From Patescibacteria group bacterium (GTDB lineage: Bacteria > Patescibacteriota > Patescibacteriia > Patescibacteriales > UBA12465): a stretch of DNA of 55,305 bases. Under the pieces are notes generated by a model. It did no database searches and had not been told where the DNA came from. It saw only the letters and a program-made list of their open reading frames with translations. Numbering within the stretch: the stretch's first letter is position 1; each line of letters opens with the position of its first letter. The position numbers were made by a program, and so were the translations under genes. Positions 23,291 through 31,044 of the stretch are shown piece by piece. The stretch spans positions 1-55,305 of the forward strand of contig JAQUWT010000007.1 of the NCBI GenBank assembly GCA_028692765.1, read 5' to 3'.

Positions 23291-23319
23291 ATAATAGCAC
23301 TTTTTATATTAAATGTCAA
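23291..23319 (-). promoter_or_regulatory. Promoter of the reverse-strand membrane protein gene
   Basis: Read on the reverse strand: TTGACA (23319-23314), 17-bp spacer, TATTAT (23296-23291) with TGC before it. A second TTGACA lies ten bases further upstream. Confidence 0.8.
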
Positions 23320-23355
23320 TACCTTGTCAATAATCCTTAAATATTGTGCTAAAAT

Positions 23356-23384
23356 TTGATTTTTTTTGGTATTTTTAGTACGAT
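23356..23384 (+). promoter_or_regulatory. Possible rnpB promoter
   Basis: TTGATT (23356-23361), 17-bp spacer, TACGAT (23379-23384), placing the start just ahead of the RNA's 5' end near 23398. An alternative is the TGTGCTAAAAT element at 23345-23355. Confidence 0.4.
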
Positions 23385-23397
23385 AAAGGTGTTAATC

Positions 23398-23744
23398 GGG
23401 GCAAGTAAGCGGCCGCTTTTTTGCGCTATTTGGCGCCAAGAAGAGGAAAGTCCGGACTTCTCAAAAATGGCAGCGGATAACGTCCGCCAAGAGTAATCTT
23501 AGGGAAAGTGCCACAGAGACAATACTATCCATTTTCGGATGGAGAAAGGTGAAAAGTCGCTTGAGGTCCTTTGGGGCCACAGGCTTCGGCCGCCGGTAAC
23601 GGCGTGTCCGCGGTAAACCCTGCCTGAAGCAAGAGCAAAGCTATTCTTTATTGAATAGTAAAAAGTAGCTCGCTTGACTCAATCGGCGACGGTTGGGCTA
23701 GATAAATGGCCGCTCACGACAGAATCCGGCTTATCGCTTGCCCC
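23398..23744 (+). ncRNA. rnpB: RNase P RNA, class A
   Basis: About 347 nt. The ends GGGGCAAG (23398-23405) and CTTGCCCC (23737-23744) pair as helix P1. Conserved blocks appear in order: GAGGAAAGTCCGGACTTC (CR-I), AGGGAAAGTGCCACAGAGACAA (CR-II region, about 23501-23522), GGTAAACCCTGCC, AGATAAATGGCCGC, and ACAGAATCCGGCTTA (CR-V). This is the bacterial A-type catalytic RNA that removes 5' leaders from pre-tRNAs. The limits come from the P1 pairing. It sits 59 bases before the sugar transferase gene, with no clear terminator between them. Confidence 0.97.
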
Positions 23745-23803
23745 TTTAACAATATTTTAAATAACCGGATTAAGACCCTGCTTAATTTGGTTTCAATATT
23801 AAT

Positions 23804-25219
23804 ATGAAAAAACCGGAACTATTTTTTAGTTTCTTGCTCGTGCCTTTAGACTATGCCCTTGTGGTTCTGGCGGCAATTTCCGCCTATCATCTGCGTTTTT
23901 CCAGTCTTTCTACCGATATCAGGCCGGTAATCTTCAATTTGCCCTTTGACAGGTATCTGGAACTCGTGGCTATTATCGCTTTAGCCTGGATTTTAGTATT
24001 TGCTTTTTCCGGACTTTACAGCATCCGCCGCCCCGCCAATGTCGCCCGGGAATTGGCGCGGGTAATTCTCGCTTGTTCTACCGGCCTGGCTTTGATTGCT
24101 ATTTATATTTTTTTCCGCCGGGAATTATTTGATTCCCGCTTTATCGTGATTGCCGCTTGGTTTTTATCGATAATTTATGTCAGTTTCGGCCATTTGCTGG
24201 TACGCTGGCTGAGGCGTTTGCTTTTCCGCTACGGCGTCGGCACCCGCAATTTAGTGCTGGTCGGCAACAGCAAAACTACGGATAAGCTGCTGTCTGAATT
24301 TGCTTCCACTCCGCAATTAGGCTATCGCGTCGTCAAGCGCTTGCGCGATTTTTCTTTAGAAAGCGCTCAGGAATTAACGGAAATAATGCAGGCCCAAAGA
24401 GTGGACGATATTATGCAGAGCGATCCCAATTTAAGTAAGGCGGAAGCTTTGCGCCTGTATGATTTTGCTTCCGAGCATCATCTTGTCTATAAATATGTAG
24501 CCGATTTATTGGAGGTAAAGGTCTTGCGCACCGAGGTGAGCGATTTGGCCGGCATCCCGATTGTGGAGGTGAAGAAAACGACTTTGGACGGCTGGGGGCG
24601 CATTTGGAAAAGATTGTTTGATATTTTCGGTTCCGCCATTCTCATTATCCTATTTTCTCCGATTTTGTTATTAGTAGCCCTAGCCATCAAGCTTGATTCC
24701 CGTGGTCCGATTTTTTTCTCCCGCCGCGATGACGGCTCTTTCGTGACTAGAGTTGGTGAAGGCGGCCAGCCTTTCAATTATTTTAAATTCCGCTCCATGA
24801 TTGTTAATTCCGACAGCATGCGCTACAAGGAATTGGCTGATAAGAATTTGCGCACGGATGGGCCTTTGGTAAAGATTAAGGATGATCCGCGGGTGACCGG
24901 CGTGGGCAAACTTATCCGCCGCTGGTCTTTGGATGAATTGCCGGAATTATTCCTGGTGTTTATCGGCAAGATGAGCCTAGTCGGTCCGCGGCCGCATTTA
25001 CCGGAAGAAGTGGCGAAATATGAGCATCACCATAAGAAAACTTTAACGGTGAAGCCTGGTATTACGGGCATGGCTCAGGTTTCCGGACGCAGCGACTTAT
25101 TATTTGAAGAAGAGGTTAAGCTGGATGTCTATTATTTGGAGAACTGGTCTTTGCTTTTGGATATTTCTATCCTTCTAAAAACCCCTTTGGCGGTCTTGAA
25201 ACATCGCCAAGCGGAATAA
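23804..25219 (+). CDS. Polyprenyl-phosphate sugar-1-phosphate transferase (WcaJ/WbaP type)
   Basis: 471 aa. Four or five N-terminal membrane helices (to about residue 140) lead into a Rossmann-like segment (TRNLVLVGNSKTTDKLLSEF). The C-terminal catalytic domain is typical of the bacterial sugar transferase family: KRLFDIFGSAILIILFSP, FFSRRDDG, FKFRSM, KDDPRVTGVGKLIRRWSLDELPEL, MSLVGPRPHLP, and KPGITGMAQVSGRS. It transfers a sugar phosphate from a nucleotide sugar to undecaprenyl phosphate at the inner membrane, the first step of glycan assembly. The sugar is not predictable. Two glycosyltransferase genes follow with gaps of 12 and 8 bases, so this is the head of a glycan operon. Confidence 0.95.
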   Translation: MKKPELFFSFLLVPLDYALVVLAAISAYHLRFSSLSTDIRPVIFNLPFDRYLELVAIIALAWILVFAFSGLYSIRRPANVARELARVILACSTGLALIAIYIFFRRELFDSRFIVIAAWFLSIIYVSFGHLLVRWLRRLLFRYGVGTRNLVLVGNSKTTDKLLSEFASTPQLGYRVVKRLRDFSLESAQELTEIMQAQRVDDIMQSDPNLSKAEALRLYDFASEHHLVYKYVADLLEVKVLRTEVSDLAGIPIVEVKKTTLDGWGRIWKRLFDIFGSAILIILFSPILLLVALAIKLDSRGPIFFSRRDDGSFVTRVGEGGQPFNYFKFRSMIVNSDSMRYKELADKNLRTDGPLVKIKDDPRVTGVGKLIRRWSLDELPELFLVFIGKMSLVGPRPHLPEEVAKYEHHHKKTLTVKPGITGMAQVSGRSDLLFEEEVKLDVYYLENWSLLLDISILLKTPLAVLKHRQAE

Positions 25220-25231
25220 TATTTAAAAAAG

Positions 25232-26368
25232 ATGAAAGTAGCCCTTATCCACGACCACCTGGCGCAAGCGGGCGGGGCGGAAAAAGTGTTAAAAGTGCTG
25301 ACGGAAATGTTTCCCGAAGCGCCGATTTATACTTTGCTGTACGAAAAGAAGAATGTCGACAAGAATTTTGCCGGCCGCCACATTGAGACCTCTGTTATTC
25401 AGCGCTTGCCCGGAGGCGTCAAGCACTATAAATGGTATTTGTTTTTTATGCCGATGGCGGTGGAGTTTTTTGATTTGCGCGATTTTGATTTGGTAATTTC
25501 CGATGCCAGCGCTTTTGCCAAAGGCGTCATCACTTCTCCCGATACTTTGCACATCTGCTATTGCCATACGCCCACGCGCTATCTTTGGAGCGATGCTCAT
25601 CAGTATCTGAATGAGTTGAAGTATAATAAGTGGATTAAGAAAATTATTTCTTTGACTTTGGGGCGTCTGCGCCTATGGGATTATGCCGCCGCCCAGCGGG
25701 TTGATTATTTTATCGCCAATTCCGCGACTGTCCAAAAAAGAATCAGTAAATACTACCGTCGGGATTCGGAAATAATCTATCCGCCGGTAGAAACCGATAA
25801 ATTCAAGATTGCCGATTTAAGCCGCCAGAGCCGGCAGGAAAGGTATTTCCTTTTAGGCTGCCGTCTGGCCCCCTATAAGCGCGCCGATATCGTGGTCCAA
25901 GCTTTTAAAGCTTTGGGCGACGGTTTTAATTTGAAAATTTTCGGCGATGGCCTGGATTTGCCGCGCTTGCGCCGTTTGGCGGGCGGAGCTTCTAATATTG
26001 AATTTTTAGGACGCGTTGATGAAGATAAGAAGGCCGAGCTTTATGCCAATGCTTTAGCCTTTATCAATCCCCAAGAAGAAGACTTCGGTATCACCGCCGT
26101 GGAGGCGATGGCTGCCGGCCGGCCCGTTTTAGCCTATCGCCGCGGCGGAGCGACGGAAACCGTGATTGAAGATAAGACCGGTTTATTTTTTGACGAACAG
26201 ACGCCGGCGGCTTTGATGCTCCTGGTCCGTAATTTTTTAGCAGATTTAGACAGCGGCCGGAAAAACTGGAATAGCCAGGATATCAAAGAGCATGCCGCGT
26301 TTTATTCCGTCGCCGAATTCAAACGCCAATTGTCCGCTTTTATCAAATCTAAACAAGGCTTGGCCTAA
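25232..26368 (+). CDS. Glycosyltransferase, GT4 family
   Basis: 378 aa with a GT-B fold. The N-terminal domain begins VALIHDHLAQAGGAEKVL, with the Gly-rich donor loop. The C-terminal domain holds LGCRLAPYKRADIVVQAF, the FGDGLDLPRL turn, IEFLGRVDEDKKAELY, and the EDFGITAVEAMAAGRPVLAY nucleotide-sugar-binding motif with its E-x7-E. It adds a sugar to the lipid-linked intermediate started by the upstream transferase. No membrane helix, so it works at the cytoplasmic face. The ATG at 25232 follows the preceding stop by 12 bases. Confidence 0.93.
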   Translation: MKVALIHDHLAQAGGAEKVLKVLTEMFPEAPIYTLLYEKKNVDKNFAGRHIETSVIQRLPGGVKHYKWYLFFMPMAVEFFDLRDFDLVISDASAFAKGVITSPDTLHICYCHTPTRYLWSDAHQYLNELKYNKWIKKIISLTLGRLRLWDYAAAQRVDYFIANSATVQKRISKYYRRDSEIIYPPVETDKFKIADLSRQSRQERYFLLGCRLAPYKRADIVVQAFKALGDGFNLKIFGDGLDLPRLRRLAGGASNIEFLGRVDEDKKAELYANALAFINPQEEDFGITAVEAMAAGRPVLAYRRGGATETVIEDKTGLFFDEQTPAALMLLVRNFLADLDSGRKNWNSQDIKEHAAFYSVAEFKRQLSAFIKSKQGLA

Positions 26369-26376
26369 ATGTGCTT

Positions 26377-27519
26377 ATGAAGATAGGAGTCGACATCCGG
26401 GCTTTAATGGATAAGCAGTACAGCGGCGTTTCCGAATATACTTCGATATTGTTGCGTACGCTGCTGCGCCTTGATAACGATAATGAATATCGCCTTTTTT
26501 ATAATTCTTTCCGCGATGTCCGTTCTCGCATCGGTAATTTTGAACACCCTAATTTGGAAGTGAAGCGCAGCCATTATCCTAATAAATTTTTCAATTATTG
26601 CTTGCAGAAAAGCTTGGCCTGGCCGAAGCTTGACCGTTTGGCGGGCGGAGTTGATGTTTTTTGGTCGCCGCATATTAACTTCAGCAATTTTTCTAAGGAG
26701 ACCAAGCATGTCTTGACTATCCATGACATTTCCTTTCTGCATTATCCTGAATTTTTCAGCTATCGCAAAAATTTTTGGCATCGGGCTTTGGCTTTGAAAA
26801 AATTAGCTTCCGAATGCGCCGCGATTGTGGCTGTTTCTGAAAATACTCGCCAAGATATCATTGAATTGCTTAAAATCGAGCCGGAAAAAGTCCATACGAT
26901 TTATTCCGGAGTCAATCCGGGCGTGCCCATGCCCGGGCCGGAAGAAGAGCGCAATTTTTTCCGCCGCCATGAGTTAAAAAAGCGTTTTATCTTATATTTA
27001 GGCACGATTGAGCCGCGCAAGAATATTGCCGGCCTTATCTATGCCTATAATCGCTTGCGGGATGAAAATGTCAATTTGGTTGATTTGCAATTAGTTTTGG
27101 CCGGCGGCAGTGGCTGGCGCAACCGCCTGATTTATCGCGCTTGGGAGGAATCACCCTATCGTCGCGATATTAAATTTTTAGGATATGTATCGGCCCGTGA
27201 AAAGGAACTTTTGTATCAGCGGGCGGAAGTTTTTATTTACCCTTCGTATTATGAAGGTTTTGGCTTGCCGCCGCTTGAAGCAATGGCCCGCAATTTGCCG
27301 GTGATTACCAGTAATGTTTCCAGTTTGCCGGAGGTCGTCGGCCCGGCCGCGTTGACGGTTAATCCCCATGATATCAACGAAATTGCCAAAGCTTTGGAGC
27401 TGGTGGTCACCGATAGCCAAGTGCGGACGCGGCTGATTAAAGCCGGGCAAGAACAAATTCATAATTTTTCTTGGGAAAAGACGGCGAAGCGTTATTTGGA
27501 ATTATTTAACAGCCTATGA
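26377..27519 (+). CDS. Glycosyltransferase, GT4 family
   Basis: 380 aa from the ATG at 26377; a GTG two codons earlier is less likely. Features are [20 protein letters not shown] at the N-terminus (acceptor domain), [29 protein letters not shown], then the donor domain [34 protein letters not shown] and [16 protein letters not shown], the E-x7-E motif. This is a mannosyltransferase-like GT4 sequence, though the actual sugar is uncertain. Its stop codon overlaps the dtd start in an ATGA junction (27516-27519), so glycan genes and the tRNA quality genes are transcribed together. Confidence 0.93.
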   Translation: MKIGVDIRALMDKQYSGVSEYTSILLRTLLRLDNDNEYRLFYNSFRDVRSRIGNFEHPNLEVKRSHYPNKFFNYCLQKSLAWPKLDRLAGGVDVFWSPHINFSNFSKETKHVLTIHDISFLHYPEFFSYRKNFWHRALALKKLASECAAIVAVSENTRQDIIELLKIEPEKVHTIYSGVNPGVPMPGPEEERNFFRRHELKKRFILYLGTIEPRKNIAGLIYAYNRLRDENVNLVDLQLVLAGGSGWRNRLIYRAWEESPYRRDIKFLGYVSAREKELLYQRAEVFIYPSYYEGFGLPPLEAMARNLPVITSNVSSLPEVVGPAALTVNPHDINEIAKALELVVTDSQVRTRLIKAGQEQIHNFSWEKTAKRYLELFNSL

Positions 27520-27953
27520 GAGCAGTGATACAAAGAGTCCGCCGGGTCTCAGTGAGCGTCGCCGGCAAGGAAATAAGCCGGATTGAGGCCGGCTTTTTGG
27601 TGTTAGTGGCGGTAAAAGTCGGTGATGGCGAAGAACAGGCGCATAAGCTGGCGGAAAAAATCAGTAAGTTGCGCATCATTGTTGATGAGGAAGAAAAAAT
27701 GAATCTGTCTTTACTGGATAAAAAGGAGAGCGTGATGCTTGTTTCCCAATTTACTCTCTACGGCGATACCAGCCGCGGCAATCGCCCCAGTTTTATCGAT
27801 TCGGCCCGGCCGGGGCAGGCAAGGCCTTTATTTGAAATCCTGGCTGCAGATTTGCGCGCTTTGGGCCTGTCGGTCGCTCTTGGGGCTTTTGGCGAGCATA
27901 TGGCGATTGAATTGATAAATGACGGACCGACGACGATTATCCTCGATGTCTAA
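27516..27953 (+). CDS. dtd: D-aminoacyl-tRNA deacylase
   Basis: 145 aa, normal DTD length. The start is [20 protein letters not shown]. The active-site motif SQFTLYGDTSRGNRPSF and the C-terminal NDGPTTI (the family's NxGPVT, with Thr for Val) are both present; the Gly-Pro pair forms the chirality-proofreading pocket. It hydrolyses D-amino acids from mischarged tRNAs, and glycine from tRNA-Ala, in the cytosol as a dimer. It overlaps the glycosyltransferase by 4 bases and is followed directly by mnmA. Confidence 0.97.
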   Translation: MRAVIQRVRRVSVSVAGKEISRIEAGFLVLVAVKVGDGEEQAHKLAEKISKLRIIVDEEEKMNLSLLDKKESVMLVSQFTLYGDTSRGNRPSFIDSARPGQARPLFEILAADLRALGLSVALGAFGEHMAIELINDGPTTIILDV

Positions 27954-27957
27954 ATTT

Positions 27958-29040
27958 ATGAAAAAAAAGAAATTGAAAATATTGGTGGCCATGTCCGGAG
28001 GAGTCGACTCCTCGGTGACGGCGCAATTATTGAAAAATCAGGGGCATGATGTTAGCGGTGTTTTTTTAAATTTTTGGAAAGACAAGACTGATCCGGATAA
28101 AAGCGAGAATAAATGCTGTTCTTTGGAGTCTCTGCTCGATGCTAGAAAAGTGGCGGCAAAAGTAGGTATTCCTTTTTTTACTTTAAACTTTGCCCCTGAA
28201 TTTAAGAAAGCGGTGGTTGATTATTTCCTGTCCGAATACGAAGCCGGACGGACTCCCAACCCTTGTATTGCTTGCAATAAGCAGATTAAAATCGGCTTGC
28301 TTTTGCGCAAGGCTTTGTCTTTGGGCTATGACGGCGTTGCCAGCGGCCACTATCTCAAGCGGTTGGACAGAGGCGGAGAAACCAAAGTCTATATGGCTAA
28401 AGACAGCAATAAGGATCAGTCGTATTTTCTCTATACTTTCAGCCAGGCGGAAATCAGGCATTTATATTTTCCCTTAGGCAATTACACTAAACCGGAGGTG
28501 CGCGCTTTGGCCGCTAAATACGGCCTGCCCACTGCCAGTAAAGTGGAAAGCCAAGATATCTGTTTCCTCAACGGTCCGCATAATAATTTCTTAAAAAGAC
28601 ATTTGCGCTTAAAGCCCGGCCCCATTAAAAGACAGGAGGACGGCCAAATTATCGGTGAGCATCTCGGCCTGCCTCTTTATACCATCGGGCAGAGAAGGTG
28701 CATAGAAATCGGCGGCACCGGCCCTTATTACGTGGCGGCTAAAGATCAAAAAAATAATATTTTGTGGGTAGTGCGCACTTGGAACGACAATCTTCTGTAT
28801 CGTCGGGAGTTTATTGTAAAACAGGCGACTTGGATGGATAAGAACAAGCCCTTATTGCCTTTGTCCTGTAAAACAGTTATTCGCTATCGACATGAGGCTT
28901 TACCTTGCAAGCTTGAGGCCGGCAAGAAAAAGGGCGAGTTGACAGTCAAATTGAGAAAGGCGACGCGGGCGGTAACGCCGGGGCAGAGCGCGGTTTTCTA
29001 TCAAGGCCGCCGTCTCTTGGGCGGAGGCATTATCCAATAG
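27958..29040 (+). CDS. mnmA: tRNA-specific 2-thiouridylase
   Basis: 360 aa from the ATG at 27958; an in-frame ATG at 27946 would overlap dtd by 8 bases. The PP-loop is ILVAMSGGVDSSVTA, which binds ATP. The two catalytic cysteines lie in TPNPCIACN and in VESQDICFLNG. Other conserved pieces are ASGHYLKRL, KDQSYFLYTF and the C-terminal LPLYTIGQRRCIEIGG and RYRHEALP beta domains. It thiolates U34 of the Lys, Glu and Gln tRNAs by relay from a sulfur donor. A tRNA-Gln and lysS are elsewhere in this window. It ends the operon at the terminator 29064-29087. Confidence 0.97.
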   Translation: MKKKKLKILVAMSGGVDSSVTAQLLKNQGHDVSGVFLNFWKDKTDPDKSENKCCSLESLLDARKVAAKVGIPFFTLNFAPEFKKAVVDYFLSEYEAGRTPNPCIACNKQIKIGLLLRKALSLGYDGVASGHYLKRLDRGGETKVYMAKDSNKDQSYFLYTFSQAEIRHLYFPLGNYTKPEVRALAAKYGLPTASKVESQDICFLNGPHNNFLKRHLRLKPGPIKRQEDGQIIGEHLGLPLYTIGQRRCIEIGGTGPYYVAAKDQKNNILWVVRTWNDNLLYRREFIVKQATWMDKNKPLLPLSCKTVIRYRHEALPCKLEAGKKKGELTVKLRKATRAVTPGQSAVFYQGRRLLGGGIIQ

Positions 29041-29063
29041 TTGCTTAGCTTTATTCCATTTAT

Positions 29064-29087
29064 AAAATCGCCTAGGGGCGATTTTTT
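29064..29087 (+). terminator. Terminator of the glycan-dtd-mnmA operon
   Basis: AAAATCGCC (29064-29072), loop TAGG, GGCGATTTT (29077-29085), then T's. Confidence 0.88.
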
Positions 29088-29106
29088 GATGATTAAAAAT
29101 TAATTT

Positions 29107-29134
29107 TTGTCTTTGCGCTTATTCGTGTTATAAT
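29107..29134 (+). promoter_or_regulatory. Promoter of the coiled-coil protein gene
   Basis: TTGTCT (29107-29112), 16-bp spacer, TATAAT (29129-29134) preceded by GTGT. Confidence 0.75.
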
Positions 29135-29181
29135 TTTGCCGGCGCCTCTTTGGTGTTTTTATTATTTATTTTTTTAGTCAT

Positions 29182-29535
29182 ATGTCTCAATTGAACGAAG
29201 TGTTTAAACGTCTGCAAGAACAGCAGAAAACCCAGCGGGAGTTGAAAAAAATGTATCGCGAAGCTTTGGCGGTCAATGCCGGCTATCACGAAGCAGTAGA
29301 GGAATTGGAGGCTTTAAAAGTAAAGAAAAAACAGATTGAAGCCGGTGTAAAAGCGGATTTGAAAGAAGAATTTGATAAGTTGGAAGGCTTAAAATTGAAT
29401 ATTGCCGGCGACAAGCAGATGTTAAGCGACATCGCTTTGACTCAGTTGACCAAAGGGGAAGCGGTGAAAGTGATTGATGAAAATCAAGTGGAATATGAGC
29501 CTTTATTTACCGTTAGATTCCAGAAGATAAGGTAG
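29182..29535 (+). CDS. Small coiled-coil protein of unknown function
   Basis: 117 aa, no signal peptide or membrane helix. Residues about 5-75 are heptad-like and charged (LQEQQKTQRELKKMYREAL; EELEALKVKKKQIEAGV; LKEEFDKLEGLKL), predicting a long helical hairpin. The C-terminal 40 residues form a short beta end (GEAVKVIDENQVEYEPLFTVRF). It has its own promoter and does not share an operon with the TA genes downstream. I recognise no family. The arrangement resembles small scaffold proteins, but the role cannot be told. Confidence 0.6.
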   Translation: MSQLNEVFKRLQEQQKTQRELKKMYREALAVNAGYHEAVEELEALKVKKKQIEAGVKADLKEEFDKLEGLKLNIAGDKQMLSDIALTQLTKGEAVKVIDENQVEYEPLFTVRFQKIR

Positions 29536-29552
29536 TTTTAACCCTTGACTCA

Positions 29553-29594
29553 AAGTTTATCTTTAGTTATACCAAAGATAAACTTATTTATAAT
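29553..29594 (+). promoter_or_regulatory. Promoter-operator of the Phd/RelE locus
   Basis: AAGTTTATCTTT (29553-29564) and AAAGATAAACTT (29574-29585) are perfect 12-bp inverted arms with a 9-bp spacer. They span a promoter with TTATAC (29567-29572), 16-bp spacer and TATAAT (29589-29594). Such a site is a natural target for an autorepressing Phd/YefM antitoxin. Confidence 0.75.
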
Positions 29595-29603
29595 CTAAGC
29601 CGT

Positions 29604-29819
29604 ATGTCTAATATTATTGCGTTAAAAGATTTACGCCTTCATATGGATAAATATATCCAGGAGCTAAAGTCTGGACAATCTTTTGTAATAGTTAAGCAAA
29701 GTAAGCCAATTTTTAGAATTTCCCCCTTAGAAGAGGATAATCGCTGGGAAGAAGTGGCTGATTTTACCAAAGTAAAAAAAGGCGGAGTGGATATTGACGA
29801 TATCTTAAAACGTCTTTAA
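29604..29819 (+). CDS. Phd/YefM-family antitoxin
   Basis: 71 aa. IIALKDLRLHMDKYIQELKSGQSFVIVKQSKPIFRISP matches the DNA-binding Phd/YefM fold (SVTELRxNLxxYLxxVKxGExFxVTxxGKPVARL pattern). The remainder (KKGGVDIDDILKRL) is the flexible toxin-binding tail. The start at 29604 follows the -10 by 10 bases, so the leader is nearly absent. A RelE-like fragment follows 21 bases later. The perfect palindrome at 29553-29585 suggests it still represses its promoter even if the toxin is gone. Confidence 0.85.
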   Translation: MSNIIALKDLRLHMDKYIQELKSGQSFVIVKQSKPIFRISPLEEDNRWEEVADFTKVKKGGVDIDDILKRL

Positions 29820-29840
29820 ATTCAATGGACAAATATAAAA

Positions 29841-30002
29841 ATGGGAAAATTTGATGATTTGGATGTGAAAAAATTAAAAGGTAAAATTAATATTTTTCGA
29901 GTACGTAAGGGTAAATTTAGAATTATTTATCATATAATGAAAAATAGCATCAGTATTATCTCGTTAGAAAAACGCAGCGACCACACTTATAATTTAAAAT
30001 AA
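29841..30002 (+). pseudogene. RelE-like toxin fragment, N-terminally truncated
   Basis: 53 codons from the ATG at 29841. DVKKLKGKINIFRVRKGKFRIIYH and ISIISLEKRSDHTY match the core and C-terminal part of RelE/ParE toxins (KLxGxxxxYRxRxGxYRIIYxI...KRxxxY), including the basic residues. About 30 N-terminal residues (first helical hairpin) are missing: only 21 bases separate it from the antitoxin stop, and the upstream ATG at 29825 leads to a stop after nine codons. I infer a decayed toxin, though expression of the short form cannot be excluded. Confidence 0.7.
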
Positions 30003-30020
30003 TTTTATATATAAGATATC

Positions 30021-30048
30021 AAAAAAGACTCCGTAAAGAGTCTTTTTT
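30021..30048. terminator. Bidirectional terminator between the RelE fragment and tRNA-Leu
   Basis: AAAAAAGACTC and GAGTCTTTTTT (30021-30048) form a stem around CGTAAA. It ends transcription of the TA locus on + and of tRNA-Leu on -. Confidence 0.88.
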
Positions 30049-30051
30049 ATG

Positions 30052-30135
30052 TGCCGCGAGAGGGAATCGAACCCTCACGGAGTCTCCCCCACACGAGTTT
30101 GAGTCGTGCGCGTCTACCAGTTCCGCCACCGCGGC
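30052..30135 (-). tRNA. tRNA-Leu (anticodon CAA)
   Basis: 84 nt on the reverse strand. Acceptor GCCGCGG pairs with TCGCGGC (last pair G-T). The D arm contains TGGTAGACGC. The anticodon arm CACGA-CTCAAAC-TCGTG places CAA in the loop, reading UUG. A long variable arm, typical of class II Leu tRNA, precedes the T arm GAGGG-TTCGATT-CCCTC. The CCA end is not encoded. It is preceded by a full consensus promoter shared in part with parA and followed by a terminator. Confidence 0.97.
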
Positions 30136-30163
30136 CTTTGCGACTTTGGCGATTATGGATTTA

Positions 30164-30192
30164 AGTATAATAAATAAATTTTTGATTGTCAA
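30164..30192 (-). promoter_or_regulatory. tRNA-Leu promoter
   Basis: Reverse strand: TTGACA (30192-30187), 17-bp spacer, TATACT (30169-30164). Its -35 shares bases with the -35 of the divergent parA promoter. Confidence 0.85.
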
Positions 30193-30214
30193 AGGCTTCC
30201 ATTTACGATATAAT
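30186..30214 (+). promoter_or_regulatory. parA operon promoter
   Basis: TTGTCA (30186-30191), 17-bp spacer, TATAAT (30209-30214). It points away from the tRNA-Leu promoter with overlapping -35 hexamers. Confidence 0.85.
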
Positions 30215-30268
30215 GAGAAAGAACTAATCGATATTTTCTCTTTTTTTACTAAAATTGCTGTTTTTAGT

Positions 30269-31042
30269 ATGGCTAAGATTATTGCTATCGTCAATCAAAA
30301 AGGCGGGGTGGGTAAAACTACTACCACCGTTAATTTAGGGGCCTATTTAGCGGCGGCTGGCAAGTCGGTTTTGCTGCTTGATTTAGATCCGCAGGCGAAT
30401 GCGACTTCCGGTCTCGGCATTGAGCATGCCCAGCTTGAAGCCGGAATTTATGAGGCTTTGCTGGGACAGAAAAGTTTGCGGGAAGTCATCAAAAAGACAG
30501 AGCAAGACCGGTATAGCGTCGCTCCGGCTACCGTGTCTTTAGCCGGCGCCGGAATTGAAATGGTGTCTTTAGAAAACCGCGAATTCCGTTTGGCCTTGCT
30601 GTTAGAGGAAGTTAGGGGCGATTACGATTATATTATTATTGATGGTCCGCCTTCTTTGGGATTATTGACGGTCAACAGCCTGGTGGCGGCCGACTCCATC
30701 CTTATTCCCATGCAAAGCGAGTATTATGCTTTGGAAGGCTTGGGCCAATTATTGGAAACTATCAATTTAGTTAAGGAAAATTTAAAGCCGAATTTGGAAA
30801 TTATGGGGGCGGTGGTTACGATGTTTGATCGGCGCAATAAATTATCAGGAGCGGTCTTGGAAGAATTAAATAAATTTTTCCCAGGCAAGATTTTTAAATC
30901 CGTGATTCCGCGCAGCGTCAAGCTCGCTGAAGCGCCGAGTTACGGCCGTAGCATTCTCCATTACGACCCGAAATCAAGGGGTGCTAAGGCCTACGAAGAT
31001 TTAGCCCAAGAAGTGATAGCTTTAGAGTCCGGGGCGCTTTAA
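30269..31042 (+). CDS. parA: ParA/Soj chromosome partitioning ATPase
   Basis: 257 aa from the ATG at 30269; the longer in-frame extension overlaps the promoter and the tRNA region. The deviant Walker A motif is NQKGGVGKTTTTVN. Walker B-like residues lie in YDYIIIDGPPSLG, and LLDLDPQANATSGLG is the switch region of Soj-type ParA. It binds DNA nonspecifically and, with ParB, moves the replication origins. The operon continues with rdgB (2-base gap) and parB. No parS-like palindrome was recognised in the window. Confidence 0.96.
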   Translation: MAKIIAIVNQKGGVGKTTTTVNLGAYLAAAGKSVLLLDLDPQANATSGLGIEHAQLEAGIYEALLGQKSLREVIKKTEQDRYSVAPATVSLAGAGIEMVSLENREFRLALLLEEVRGDYDYIIIDGPPSLGLLTVNSLVAADSILIPMQSEYYALEGLGQLLETINLVKENLKPNLEIMGAVVTMFDRRNKLSGAVLEELNKFFPGKIFKSVIPRSVKLAEAPSYGRSILHYDPKSRGAKAYEDLAQEVIALESGAL

Positions 31043-31044
31043 CT

